From: Cellulomonas sp. JZ18
GTDB taxonomy: Bacteria > Actinomycetota > Actinomycetes > Actinomycetales > Cellulomonadaceae
Reading direction: 5' to 3'
Assembly: GCF_009720485.1 (NCBI RefSeq)
Contig: NZ_CP045245.1
Coordinates: 186,001-250,000, forward strand
DNA length: 64,000 bases
The notes beneath the pieces were generated by a model that was not told the origin of the DNA, did not search any database, and saw only the letters and a program-made list of their open reading frames with translations. Positions 26,436 to 34,756 of the stretch are shown one piece after another (position 1 is the first letter of the stretch; every line of letters begins with the position of its first letter). A program made the translations under genes and the position numbers.

Positions 26436-26717
26436 TCAGACCGCGACGACCGACCCCTCGTTCGTCACGCGGTCCGCCTCGACCTCGTCGAACCACTTGC
26501 CGCCGTCGCCGAGGTACCGGAACGTCACGGTCGTCCCCGCGGGCACGGTCACGGCCGCGCTCGACATGCCGTTCGACCGCTTGCGGAGCACGTGCACGCC
26601 CGGCGTCCAGTCGTTGAACGTCCCGACGACGCTCACCGGCCCGTCGAGCGACGGGGTCGGCAGCGCGAACGTCAGGGTGCAGGTGGCGGTCTTGGCGGAG
26701 CGGGACTTCTTGAGCAC
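26436..26717 (-). CDS. Stand-alone CBM48-like glycogen-binding domain
   Basis: 93 residues from GTG at 26717 (VLKKSRSAKTATCTL), with GGAGG 7 nt upstream. An earlier start in the same frame lacks a ribosome site. The whole protein is one early-set/CBM48 module: LTFALPTPSLDGPVSVVGTFNDWTPG (abbreviated core VVGTFNDW), AAVTVPAGTTVTFRYLGDGGKWFDEVEAD. Such domains bind alpha-glucans in branching enzymes, isoamylase and AMPK. As a single-domain protein it may act as a glycogen adaptor. Followed on the same strand by 25385-26431. Confidence 0.85.
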   Translation of the reverse strand: MLKKSRSAKTATCTLTFALPTPSLDGPVSVVGTFNDWTPGVHVLRKRSNGMSSAAVTVPAGTTVTFRYLGDGGKWFDEVEADRVTNEGSVVAV

Positions 26718-26892
26718 GGGAGGGCCTCCACGTCGGCGCGGCTGGGGTGGCGGGAGCAGGGTGGCGCCTCGATGTTTCGGGACGGCGCGGGCTCGGTGAC
26801 CCCCGTGTGACGGGCGGGTGGCGGGGGTGGGCACGGCCTTCGCACGCCCCGTTGCCTCGAGCGACCGGGCGTCACTCTAACGGCGGAGCACG

Positions 26893-26926
26893 GGAGGGCC
26901 GCGGACGTCTCGGTCCGCGGCCCTCC
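26893..26926. terminator. Strong 14-bp hairpin
   Basis: GGAGGGCCGCGGAC pairs perfectly with GTCCGCGGCCCTCC around a 6-nt loop. Bases beyond the stem (CACG/CGTG) extend it past a one-base bulge. It lies 45 bp downstream of the beta-helix gene stop on the minus strand. Confidence 0.8.
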
Positions 26927-26970
26927 GTGTCGCACCGACGGGGCTCGGCACCCCGCCAGCGGCAGCCCGA

Positions 26971-28962
26971 TCAGCTCCGCGGCGGGTACTCCACGACGTA
27001 CGCCGGCGTGCCGGTGTTCGAGTTGTCGACCTGTCCGCCGACCCCGTTCACCACGTGCCGGATCGTCCCGGCGCTGAGGTTGACGGTCATGACGTGCGTG
27101 AGACGCACGCCCGGCCGCTGCGGCACCTCGAACCCGTTCTCCGTGACGATCGAGGGGTTGTTCTGGTTGAAGACGTAGACGCCGCCGCCCCACAGCTGGT
27201 GCTCCCGGACGCGCTCGCCGACCTTGTACCCCGCCCAGCCGAGCGTGCCGTCGGGCTCGGTCCAGTCGGCCTGGGTCGGCGGGTCGTACGGCAGCTCGTT
27301 CTGGTAGAGCACGACGCGTCCGCGCTCGCCCTCCCACACGGTGTTGTGCTGCTGGAAGTGCTCGACGAACAGGCCGGTCGCCGTGACGTCGTCACCCGTG
27401 ACGACCACGCCCGTGCGCCCGACGTTCGTGCGCCACCGCTCGGTGTCGCCGTTGACGCCCTCCGTGAAGCCCTCGACGCCGTGGTCGGCGCGCCACACCC
27501 ACGTGTGGTCGACGAGGACGTCGTCGGCGTCGACCCGCAGCGCCACGTCCGTGGAGCCGAGGTGGGGGCCACCGACGCGGAAGTACACGTCGCTCAGGGT
27601 GATGGGGTCGAGACGCCGGCCCTTGTCGTGGCCGGGCCGGCCGCGGTCGAGGTCCTGCCCGTCGCGCCCGTGCCCGTGGCCGTTGCCGTGGCCGTTCCCG
27701 CGCGGGGCGGAGCCGACCTGCAGCAGCACGGGCGACTCCTGCGGCCCGGCGTCGATGGTCACGCCCGCGACGATCGCCCCCGGCACGTCCGCGACGCGCA
27801 GCGGCACCGCCCCGCCCGCCGACGTCAGCGTCGCGTGCCCGAGCCCCAGCACGACCGTCCCCGGCCGCTTCACCTCGATGCTGCGCGCGACGTCGTACAC
27901 GCCCGGCGTCAGCAGCAGGTGCTTGCCGCGGGCCAGCTGCGCGTTGATCGTCTGGATCCTGTCGCCCGGCTTCGCGACGTGGAAGTCGCGCAGCGGCACC
28001 GACCGGCCGGGGGTCATGCCGTCCGCCCAGCTGATGCCGCGGGTGCCCTCGCGGGCCTGCGGCACCCGGACGTGCCAGCGTCCGCGCTGGTCGACGTACA
28101 GGTACGGCTTCTCGCGGCTCAGCGGCGTCTCGTCGAGCGTCGTGTACGGCGGGTTCGGGAACTCGGAGTCGTCCGGCGCCCCCTCGACGCCGGAGAACAC
28201 CTGGTTCCACACCCCGTTCGACCAGCTGCGGACCACGCTGTTGCGCGTCAGCCACTGCTGCTGCGACCCGTTGGTCACGTCCCCGAACCGCGAGTCCGCG
28301 ATGAACCCGCCGCTCGCGTACTGCGGCCCGGCCGTGCAGTAGTCCATGAGCGAGAAGCCGGGGTCGCCCTCGTCGGCGCGGACGTCGACGCGGCGCACCG
28401 AGACGGCCTGCGAGACGGCCCAGAAGTTCGCGGTGCGGCGGCAGTCGTCCTGCCCGGTGCCGTCGATGTCGAGCGTGAGGTTCGACAGCGTCCGCCAGAA
28501 GTTGACCAGCGCGATGCAGTTGGGGTTCGCGGGGTCGGGGTTGAGGCAGCGGTTGTAGGTCTCGATCTTGCCGTGGACGACGACGTCGGACGGCGAGCCG
28601 CCGAGGCCCGCGACCTCGGTGTAGTAGCCGACCTTCATCTGCAGCGGCTGCTCCGGCGTGCCGTACTCGCCGGGCAGGAACAGCAGCGCGTACCGGTCGG
28701 TGCTCATCTCGGCATCGACCTGCTGCGCGTGGATCTGGTCGACGCGGGCCTGGATGTCGGCGACGGGCATCGACGGGTCGAAGACGAGCACGTTGGCGCC
28801 CAGGGTGGGGTCGGACGTGCCGTGGCGGGCGAGGGTGTCGGGTGCCGCCGCCGACGCGGACGGGGCGCCGGCCGTCGCGACGGCGGTGAGCGCGGCGGCC
28901 GTGAGGGCGAGGACGCGGGCGCGGCCTCTCCTGGTGGTGGGGGCGTGCGTGGACGGGTCCAT
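26971..28962 (-). CDS. Secreted right-handed beta-helix protein
   Basis: 663 residues from ATG at 28962, with GAGGAA upstream. Signal peptide VLALTAAALTAVATAGAPSASA. The N-terminal part (LGANVLVFDPSMPVADIQ, YALLFLPGEYG, VGYYTEVAGLGGSPSDV) and the later region with DRIQTINAQLARGKHLLLTPGVYD form two pectate-lyase-like solenoid halves, the architecture of GH55-like and related exoenzymes. Homologues are often mislabelled adenylyl cyclase or factor 5/8-type proteins. A Gly/His/Asp-rich insert (GNGHGNGHGHGRDG) interrupts the second half. Probably a secreted polysaccharide-active protein; substrate and catalysis are not shown by the sequence. Confidence 0.78.
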   Translation of the reverse strand: MDPSTHAPTTRRGRARVLALTAAALTAVATAGAPSASAAAPDTLARHGTSDPTLGANVLVFDPSMPVADIQARVDQIHAQQVDAEMSTDRYALLFLPGEYGTPEQPLQMKVGYYTEVAGLGGSPSDVVVHGKIETYNRCLNPDPANPNCIALVNFWRTLSNLTLDIDGTGQDDCRRTANFWAVSQAVSVRRVDVRADEGDPGFSLMDYCTAGPQYASGGFIADSRFGDVTNGSQQQWLTRNSVVRSWSNGVWNQVFSGVEGAPDDSEFPNPPYTTLDETPLSREKPYLYVDQRGRWHVRVPQAREGTRGISWADGMTPGRSVPLRDFHVAKPGDRIQTINAQLARGKHLLLTPGVYDVARSIEVKRPGTVVLGLGHATLTSAGGAVPLRVADVPGAIVAGVTIDAGPQESPVLLQVGSAPRGNGHGNGHGHGRDGQDLDRGRPGHDKGRRLDPITLSDVYFRVGGPHLGSTDVALRVDADDVLVDHTWVWRADHGVEGFTEGVNGDTERWRTNVGRTGVVVTGDDVTATGLFVEHFQQHNTVWEGERGRVVLYQNELPYDPPTQADWTEPDGTLGWAGYKVGERVREHQLWGGGVYVFNQNNPSIVTENGFEVPQRPGVRLTHVMTVNLSAGTIRHVVNGVGGQVDNSNTGTPAYVVEYPPRS

Positions 28963-29142
28963 GCAGTGTTCCTCTTCCTTGAGCAACGAGAACGGACATC
29001 CGGAGCACACCACACCGCGACCGATTTGTCAGGACTCCGTGCAAATCCGGTTCGGGGGAACCGGCGGGTGGACGGCGGGCCGCGGGCTGTCGGTGGAGCG
29101 GGTTAGCCTGGCGCGACCCCGACCCCCTGTGAGGAGGCTGCT

Positions 29143-29904
29143 GTGGTGCTCATCGGCGCCCACGTGCGCGGCGACGACCCGATCGCCGCCGCGACGGAGG
29201 TGGACGCGCAGGCCGTGCAGCTGTTCCTGGCCGACCCGCAGGGCTGGAAGAAGCCCGTGCGGCGCCCGGACGCGGACGCGCTGATCGACTCCGGCCTGGG
29301 CATCTACGCGCACGCGCCGTACCTGGTGAACGTCGCGTCGACGAACAACCGGATCCGCATCCCGAGCCGCAACATGATCGCCCAGCACGCCGCCGCGGCC
29401 GCCGACCTCGGTGCGAAGGGCCTCATCGTGCACGGCGGGCACGTCGGCGACGGCGACGACATCGCGGTCGGCATCGACAACTGGCGCAAGACGTTCGCGC
29501 GCGCCGAGTTCCCCGTGCCGGTGCTCGTCGAGAACACCGCCGGCGGCGAGAACGCCTGCGCCCGCACGCTCGACCGCTGGGCGATGCTCTGGGACGCGAT
29601 CGGCGAGTACGAGGTGGGCGTCTGCCTCGACACGTGCCACGCATGGGCGGCGGGGGAGGACCTCGAGACGATCGTCGAGCGGCTCACCGCGATCACCGGG
29701 CGCATCGACCTCGTGCACGCGAACAGCTCCCGGGACGAGCACGGGTCCAGCCGCGACCGGCACGCCAACTTCGCGACCGGGACCATCCCGCCGGAGCTCA
29801 TCGCGCACGTCGTGCGCGAGGCCGGGTGCGACGCGGTGGTCGAGACCCCGGGCGAGGGGCAGGCGGACGACGTGGCGTTCCTGAAGGCGGCGCTCGCGGG
29901 CTGA
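29143..29904 (+). CDS. nfo: Deoxyribonuclease IV / AP endonuclease
   Basis: 253 residues from GTG at 29143, 5 nt after GAGGAGG; GTG 29146 is an equal alternative. The TIM-barrel metal ligands of endonuclease IV are all visible: GAHVRG, IVHGGHVG, VENTAGGE, CLDTCHAW, VHANSS and DRHANFATG, with the late VVETPGEG glutamate. The enzyme cuts DNA 5' to abasic sites using three Zn2+ ions, for base excision repair in the cytoplasm. It is a single gene, with its promoter region shared with the divergent beta-helix gene. TAGCCT at 29104-29109 could be its -10. Confidence 0.93.
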   Translation: MVLIGAHVRGDDPIAAATEVDAQAVQLFLADPQGWKKPVRRPDADALIDSGLGIYAHAPYLVNVASTNNRIRIPSRNMIAQHAAAAADLGAKGLIVHGGHVGDGDDIAVGIDNWRKTFARAEFPVPVLVENTAGGENACARTLDRWAMLWDAIGEYEVGVCLDTCHAWAAGEDLETIVERLTAITGRIDLVHANSSRDEHGSSRDRHANFATGTIPPELIAHVVREAGCDAVVETPGEGQADDVAFLKAALAG

Positions 29905-30054
29905 GGCTTCGGGCCGTCCGGCGGCTCGTGCTCGTGGGCGCGGACGGACGCGTCGGTGGGCAGTGCGCGTCGCGCCCAGAGTGCTCTGCTGCGCCGCGGG
30001 TGCGGGCGCCGGCTCTTCCGTCCGCCCGTGCGCCGCCCCTACGGTCGTGCGCAC

Positions 30055-30537
30055 ATGCCTTCCGACGACCGCTCCCGCCTCGTCGCGTGGGACCGTCAGC
30101 TCCGCGACGTCCACGCCCGACTCCGTGACAGCCTCCAGATCGCGCGCGACGCGATCGACGACGCCGGCGAGCAGCCGGCCTCACCGCGCCTCGCCGCCGA
30201 CCTGCGCCTCTTCTGCACCGGCTTCTGCGCCGCGCTCGACGGTCACCACCGCCGCGAGGACGACGTCATGTTCCCCGAGCTGCTCGCGCTCGACCCGTCC
30301 CTCGCCGACGTGCTCGCCCAGCTCACGCGCGACCACAGCGTGCTCGCCCAGCTGCTCGGCTCGCTCCAGCAGGCCGTCGACGCGGGCCACGACGCGGCCA
30401 CCCTCCACCGCCACCTCGACGGCATCGAGGCGATCATGGAGACGCACTTCCGGTACGAGGAGAAGCGTCTGCTCGGGCCGCTGTCGCGGCTGGTCGTCGA
30501 CCGCGAGCCGCAGGAGGTGCTGGGCCCGCTGGCGTAG
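30055..30537 (+). CDS. Hemerythrin-domain protein
   Basis: 160 residues from ATG at 30055 (MPSDDRSRLVAW). A four-helix bundle with iron-ligand motifs: RQLRDVHARLR, ALDGHHRREDDVMFPELL, LTRDHSVLAQLL and METHFRYEEKRLLGPL. Di-iron hemerythrin domains sense or store O2 or NO, or repair Fe-S clusters. An open frame begins further upstream, but TACGGT at 30040-30045 sits 9 nt before this ATG, which would give a leaderless mRNA starting here. Length fits a one-domain protein. Confidence 0.88.
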   Translation: MPSDDRSRLVAWDRQLRDVHARLRDSLQIARDAIDDAGEQPASPRLAADLRLFCTGFCAALDGHHRREDDVMFPELLALDPSLADVLAQLTRDHSVLAQLLGSLQQAVDAGHDAATLHRHLDGIEAIMETHFRYEEKRLLGPLSRLVVDREPQEVLGPLA

Positions 30538-30590
30538 GACGGGCCGGGGCGGCGAGCTGCGCGTCGCCGCCACCCCGCCGCCGCGTCTCG

Positions 30591-30633
30591 GCGTGAAGCG
30601 TTGTGGTCACGTGGCGTCCACAACGCTTCACGC
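30591..30633. terminator. Bidirectional hairpin, copy 1 of the GTGAAGCGTTG family
   Basis: GCGTGAAGCGTTGTGG pairs perfectly with CCACAACGCTTCACGC (16 bp, 11-nt loop). It lies between the convergent hemerythrin gene (ends 30537) and the minus gene ending at 30643. The same arm sequence recurs at 58747-58785. Confidence 0.85.
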
Positions 30634-30642
30634 GGTGGGAGG

Positions 30643-31317
30643 TCAGGTGCGAGGACGGTCCGGCGTCACCGGCTCCAGCACGACCTCGTAGCCGGCCCGG
30701 TTGAGCGCCTCGACGTGGTCCGTGCCGCCGGTGTGGCTGCCGGGCAGGTCGCCCGGCGACATCACCGCGTCCGCGTCCGACGGGAAGACCTGCGTCCGCC
30801 CGCCCCGCTCGTCGTGCTGCGCGAGGACGACGACGTGGTCGTACCGGCCCCAGCGCGTGCGCATCGGCGGGTCGAGCCGGTAGAGCGACGCCGTGTGCGG
30901 GAAGACCGCGACGAGCGTCGGGTCGGGCGGCAGCGCGCGGAGCAGGAACGCGTAGCGGGTGCCGGTCGGGCGGACCACACCCTCGACGCACGGGGACGCG
31001 ACGCCGTCCGTCGCGACGCTGCGGTACCGCGAGCCGACGCGGACGACGCCGCCGTCGTGCAGGCGGACCGTCGGGTCTGCGGACGCCGCGTGCTCCGCGA
31101 AGGGCCCGGTGTCGTGCACCCACCAGCGGACGGTGGTGCCGCCGGACCGCACGGCGAGGACGACGTCGCCGTCCACCCCGGCCAGCCGGTACGCCTCACC
31201 GGTCGCGGACACGGCGGCACGCACCCGCCGCGCGGCGGGCACGTGCCCGGGCTCCTCGCACACGCAGCCGGTCTCGGGTGCGCCGAGGGGCGTCTCGATG
31301 TCGAACGGTGCGGCCAT
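30643..31317 (-). CDS. Conserved-looking protein of unknown function
   Basis: 224 residues from ATG at 31317, with GGAGGAC 3-5 nt upstream, which fixes the start well inside a longer open frame. It has no signal or membrane segment. It is rich in beta strands (AYRLAGVDGDVVLAVRSGG, LHDGGVVRVGSRYRSVA, RYDHVVVLAQHDERGG), and the N-terminal ETGCVCEEPGH has a Cys-x-Cys pair. No family recognised. It is convergent with the hemerythrin gene and divergent from the DUF6318 gene at 31538. Confidence 0.72.
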   Translation of the reverse strand: MAAPFDIETPLGAPETGCVCEEPGHVPAARRVRAAVSATGEAYRLAGVDGDVVLAVRSGGTTVRWWVHDTGPFAEHAASADPTVRLHDGGVVRVGSRYRSVATDGVASPCVEGVVRPTGTRYAFLLRALPPDPTLVAVFPHTASLYRLDPPMRTRWGRYDHVVVLAQHDERGGRTQVFPSDADAVMSPGDLPGSHTGGTDHVEALNRAGYEVVLEPVTPDRPRT

Positions 31318-31537
31318 GGGTCCTCCCGCGGAGGTCGAGCGTCTTCCCGTGCCGGGCGGCGCGGGCGGATCTTCCTCCGGGGGCACCGTGCGCTCGCGCG
31401 GTTGCCAGTCGGCCGCGCCGGAGGACGTGAGGCCGAGCTTCCTGATCGAGCACGACTGTAGGCGCCGGCGCCGACACCGCATCCACAGGGTGGGCAGCGC
31501 TGGCGTGCGGGCTGTGCCCAACCGGTACTTTCCGGGC

Positions 31538-32143
31538 ATGCAGGGGCGACGACGCTGGGGCAGAGCTGTGTCCGCGGGGCTGCTGGTCGGGCTGCTCGTG
31601 ACCGGGTGCACGCGCGCCGAGCCGACCGAGCCGACGCCCGAGCCACCGTCGCCCGCCACGGAGACGGCGCGTCCGACGCCGACCCCCTCGCCGACGGTCG
31701 ACCTCAGCGTCCCGCCCACGCGTCCGGAGGCGATGGCGACGCCGAGCGCCGACGGCGCGGCTGCGGCGGCGTCGTACTTCATCTCGCTGTACCCGTACGT
31801 GTACGTCACTGGCGACTTCACGGAGTGGGATGCGATGTCGGCACCCACATGCGAGTTCTGCTCGGAGTCTCGTGTCGATGTGCAACGCATGCTGGACGCC
31901 GGGAACAGCACGACTGGCGCCTCGGTCGAAGTTCTCAGCGCCGAGGGCATAGAGCTCTCCCATAGGGAGTGGTACTCGGCGCGACTGCGCGTGAAGCAGG
32001 GAGAAGGAGTGGAACTGGACTCAGCCGGCACGGTCGTCTCGAGCAACCCCGAGGCGGTGTATGACTTCGACTTTGCCATGACGTGGCTAGAGGGGGCGTG
32101 GCGAATCGACTCGGTCGGGCTGCACCCTGCGGGGCAGGAGTGA
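31538..32143 (+). CDS. DUF6318-type lipoprotein, intact copy
   Basis: 201 residues from ATG at 31538. The signal SAGLLVGLLVTGC ends in a lipobox Cys, followed by a Pro/Thr/Glu-rich linker. The folded part has RPEAMATPSADGAAAAASYFISLYPYVYVTGD, WDAMSAPTCEFCSES and FAMTWLEGAWRIDSVGL, parallel to the gene at 23995-24612. TACTTT (31526-31531) sits 6 nt before the ATG with no ribosome site, as in that copy, so both may be leaderless. The next gene starts in its stop codon (GTGA). Confidence 0.85.
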   Translation: MQGRRRWGRAVSAGLLVGLLVTGCTRAEPTEPTPEPPSPATETARPTPTPSPTVDLSVPPTRPEAMATPSADGAAAAASYFISLYPYVYVTGDFTEWDAMSAPTCEFCSESRVDVQRMLDAGNSTTGASVEVLSAEGIELSHREWYSARLRVKQGEGVELDSAGTVVSSNPEAVYDFDFAMTWLEGAWRIDSVGLHPAGQE

Positions 32144-33024
32144 CTGGCGTCGGTCTGAGGGTGTCCCTGGTGGCGGTGGTGGTCGCGTTGTCCGCCGCAA
32201 CTGGCTCCTCGGGGGCAGGTCAGGGATGGAACGGCAGGGGAAGCGCAGAAGGGCACTTCGAGTTCACGGCCTGGCGCGCGCAGCAACTCGCGAAGCGGAA
32301 CGAGGGCGCCGCTCCTGAGGTGCGGCTCGCCGAGTACCAGCGTGCCGCTGCATGCCGGGAGGCAGCTGGAGTCTGGGTGATCGGGAACGGCGACGGCAGC
32401 TGCGCGCCCGGCGCGAACCCCTCGGGCGCGTACGACTGCGGCGAAGACACGGTCCTGCTCCCGATGTGGCGGCGCGAACGCGCCACGCCGACGTCCGAGT
32501 GGGGGCAGTGGCAGCAGATCGACAATGGGGGTTGCGGGGCTGACATCCTTCCAGTCCTCACCGCCGAGGACTTCCGCCGGCTGCCCCTGCCCGCGCCGGT
32601 CCTCAACGTGCAGCCGGCGGCGGACTGGGTGCTGGTGAACAAGGAGACGATCGTCTACACCGACCCCTCCCCGGTGACCCTGACGACCGACCTGCTGGGC
32701 TACCAGGTCACGGTCGAGGCCACGCCCACCCGGTTCACGTACGACTTCGGCGACGGCACCCGCCCCCTGGTCACCACCGACCCCGGTTCGCCGTACCCGG
32801 CCTTCGACACCTTCCACGTCTACCGTGACCTCGGCACCCGCCGGATCACCCTGACCACCGAGTGGTCCGGCCGCTACCAGGTCGCCGGCTCGACCGCGTG
32901 GCGTGACGTCGACGGCACCGCGCAGACCACCACCACGAGCACCCCGTTCGAGGTCGTCGAGCGCACCAGCAAGCTCGTCGCCGAGCTCTGCACCGCCGTC
33001 CCGACACCGCCCGACTGCCGCTGA
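32140..33024 (+). CDS. Secreted PKD-domain protein, intact copy
   Basis: 294 residues from GTG at 32140, overlapping the DUF6318 stop. Signal peptide LRVSLVAVVVALSAATGSS. Six Cys residues occur in the mature part. A central block with VLTAEDFRRLPLPAPVL and WVLVNKETIVYTDPSP leads into a PKD-type Ig fold (RFTYDFGDGTRPLVTTDPG, FHVYRDLGTRRITLTTEW), and the protein ends VPTPPDCR. It is the intact counterpart of the frameshifted gene at 23103-23998. PKD domains mediate extracellular protein or glycan contacts. It probably acts with the lipoprotein encoded just before it. Confidence 0.85.
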   Translation: MTGVGLRVSLVAVVVALSAATGSSGAGQGWNGRGSAEGHFEFTAWRAQQLAKRNEGAAPEVRLAEYQRAAACREAAGVWVIGNGDGSCAPGANPSGAYDCGEDTVLLPMWRRERATPTSEWGQWQQIDNGGCGADILPVLTAEDFRRLPLPAPVLNVQPAADWVLVNKETIVYTDPSPVTLTTDLLGYQVTVEATPTRFTYDFGDGTRPLVTTDPGSPYPAFDTFHVYRDLGTRRITLTTEWSGRYQVAGSTAWRDVDGTAQTTTTSTPFEVVERTSKLVAELCTAVPTPPDCR

Positions 33025-33331
33025 GGCCGGCCGCGCTCCTCAGCGGCAACTGACCGCGACCGCCACGGGGGAAGCCCCCGTGCACACGTGACCGTCTGCC
33101 GCTCAGCGCTCCCAGGGCACCTGGGGGACGGCCTCCCTCGTGCGGCGGGCAGACCCGTGCAGCGTCGGCTGAGGGTCGAGGCACGCGGACGCGTGACCGA
33201 CACGTCGTCGTCCGCGGGCGCGCACGTCCGCAGGGTGTCGAACCGTCCACAGCCCCGGCCCTACCGGCGCTCGTCCACGGATCAGCGCCCGCCGACCGCG
33301 CCCGGCGACGCCGTGACGCGAGGCTCCCCGC
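33025..33331. other. 307-bp non-coding stretch
   Basis: After the PKD gene comes the terminator hairpin at 33064-33082. The rest holds no open frame with coding character on either strand. The 3' part, upstream of ATG 33332, should contain the promoter of the next lipoprotein gene, but I see no clear -10/-35 pair. Confidence 0.5.
33064..33082 (+). terminator. Hairpin after the PKD gene
   Basis: CACGGGGG / CCCCCGTG, an 8-bp perfect stem with a 3-nt AAG loop, 40 bp downstream of the stop at 33024. Confidence 0.65.
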
Positions 33332-33969
33332 ATGCCTCTTCCCATCCGGTCCGTCGCGTCCGTCGCCGTCGCCGCCGTGACCCTCACCCTGCTCGCCGGG
33401 GCGTGTGCCGACAGCTCTCCCGCCGACGCGACCGCCTCGTCCGACGCAGCCGCCGCACGGCGCGACGCACCCGGCCGTCCCGACGGCGGCTCGAGCGCCG
33501 CCCCCTCGAACTCCTCAGTCCTCCGTACGCGCCGGTGCCGGCTCCGGCGATGAACGCGCCCACCGGCGACGCCGCCCAGCTCGCCGCCGCGCACGTCCTC
33601 GACCTGTACGACCACGCCGTCGAGACGCGCGACGTGGCGTCGTTGACCGAGATGTGCGCGCCTGACGTCGCGTGGTGCGCCGAGCAGGCAGAGGCACTCG
33701 GCTTCCGGTCGGTTGTCCCCGCGGACAGGCCGGTCGAGAGCCGGACGTCGCACCACGCGATCGACCAGGTCCACGCCGAGCCGACCTTGCGGGGCACGTG
33801 GCGCGTCCGGGTCGACGCGGAGCACGAGCTGACGACGCAGCGGGTCAGCGAGGTCACCGGCGCGACCACCACTCAGACCGGCGGTGGTCCCGTCCGGTAC
33901 GAGATGGAGCTCGCGCACCGGCTCACCGGCTGGGTCGTCCTGGACGTGACCTCCACGCCGCTCACCTGA
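33332..33969 (+). pseudogene. DUF6318-like lipoprotein, one-base frameshift
   Basis: ATG 33332 opens a lipoprotein signal (SVAVAAVTLTLLAGAC) and linker, which runs into a stop at 33551. The folded domain continues in the neighbouring frame: PVPAPAMNAPTGDAAQLAAAHVLDLYDHAVETRD, MCAPDVAWC and MELAHRLTGWVVLDV. One base added near the C-run at 33501-33505 joins them into about 212 residues. Domain pattern (Met-x-Cys...Cys, terminal Trp strand) matches the other DUF6318-like proteins here. Either a decayed gene or an assembly error. Confidence 0.72.
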
Positions 33970-34035
33970 CCGTTGGCACGTCCACCGCTCCTCGGACGAC
34001 GACGTCCAGCCTCACGGGAAGAGAGACCCCTCGCC

Positions 34036-34743
34036 ATGTCCCACCCATCCCTGCGCCAGTCCCCTCGCGGCGTTCTCGCTGGCGCGCTCGCCGTCTTCGT
34101 GGCGCTCACCGTCTCTGCCTGCGCGCCACCGGCGGCGCCGTCCGAGCGGCACATCACGCGTGCTCTGCGTGACGGCCCTGCCGCACCCTCATCCGACCCT
34201 GCCGAGGAGACGGCCGGGAGCGGCGCGGGTCGGCGCGGCGGCGAGGGAGGAGCGGGACGACCTGCCGACGAGGTGGCGGCCCCAGCCGCGCGCTCGGATG
34301 CGGTCGTGGCTGTGCCGGAGCCGGCGCCCGAGATGGCCCGCAACGATCACCGCGGTGCCGTCGCGGCAGGTCGGCATTTCATGGCGCTGCGCGACCACGC
34401 CGTGACCTACCAGGACGAACGTCATCTGGCACCGATGTGCTCCCCGGAGAGCAGGTGGTGCGAGGGTGCTGTGGCTGTGTACAAGCGGTGGCGTCTCAGC
34501 TCGGACGATCCGCAGCGGACGATGAGCACAACGGTGCTCGGGACGCGCGCGGGGCCGCACGAGGACGGGGTCACGTGGACTGTCGAGCTGGACGTCGAGC
34601 GCTTCGAGACAGTCACGCATGAGGACGTGCAGACCGGCGCGGTCACGCTCGAGGCAGCCGCCCCGCTCGTCATGACGGTGTACCTCGAGCTGCGACGCGA
34701 GGACGACGGTCGCTGGGTGGTGCTCGCGCACTCGTGGGGGTGA
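34036..34743 (+). CDS. Divergent DUF6318-like lipoprotein
   Basis: 235 residues from ATG at 34036. The signal GVLAGALAVFVALTVSAC ends in a lipobox Cys. A long Gly/Ala/Glu linker of about 70 residues follows. The folded part (HRGAVAAGRHFMALRDHAVTYQDERHL, APMCSPESRWCEGAV, then ELRREDDGRWVVLAHSW) follows the DUF6318 plan with the same two-Cys motif. It lies 66 bp after the frameshifted paralogue, and the two may be cotranscribed. It converges closely (13 bp) with the NERD helicase gene. Confidence 0.75.
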   Translation: MSHPSLRQSPRGVLAGALAVFVALTVSACAPPAAPSERHITRALRDGPAAPSSDPAEETAGSGAGRRGGEGGAGRPADEVAAPAARSDAVVAVPEPAPEMARNDHRGAVAAGRHFMALRDHAVTYQDERHLAPMCSPESRWCEGAVAVYKRWRLSSDDPQRTMSTTVLGTRAGPHEDGVTWTVELDVERFETVTHEDVQTGAVTLEAAAPLVMTVYLELRREDDGRWVVLAHSWG

Positions 34744-34756
34744 CGTCCGACCCGTG

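Noticed and set aside
26971..28962. Adenylyl cyclase
   Set aside because: Relatives carry this label, but the sequence shows a secreted beta-helix and no cyclase motif.
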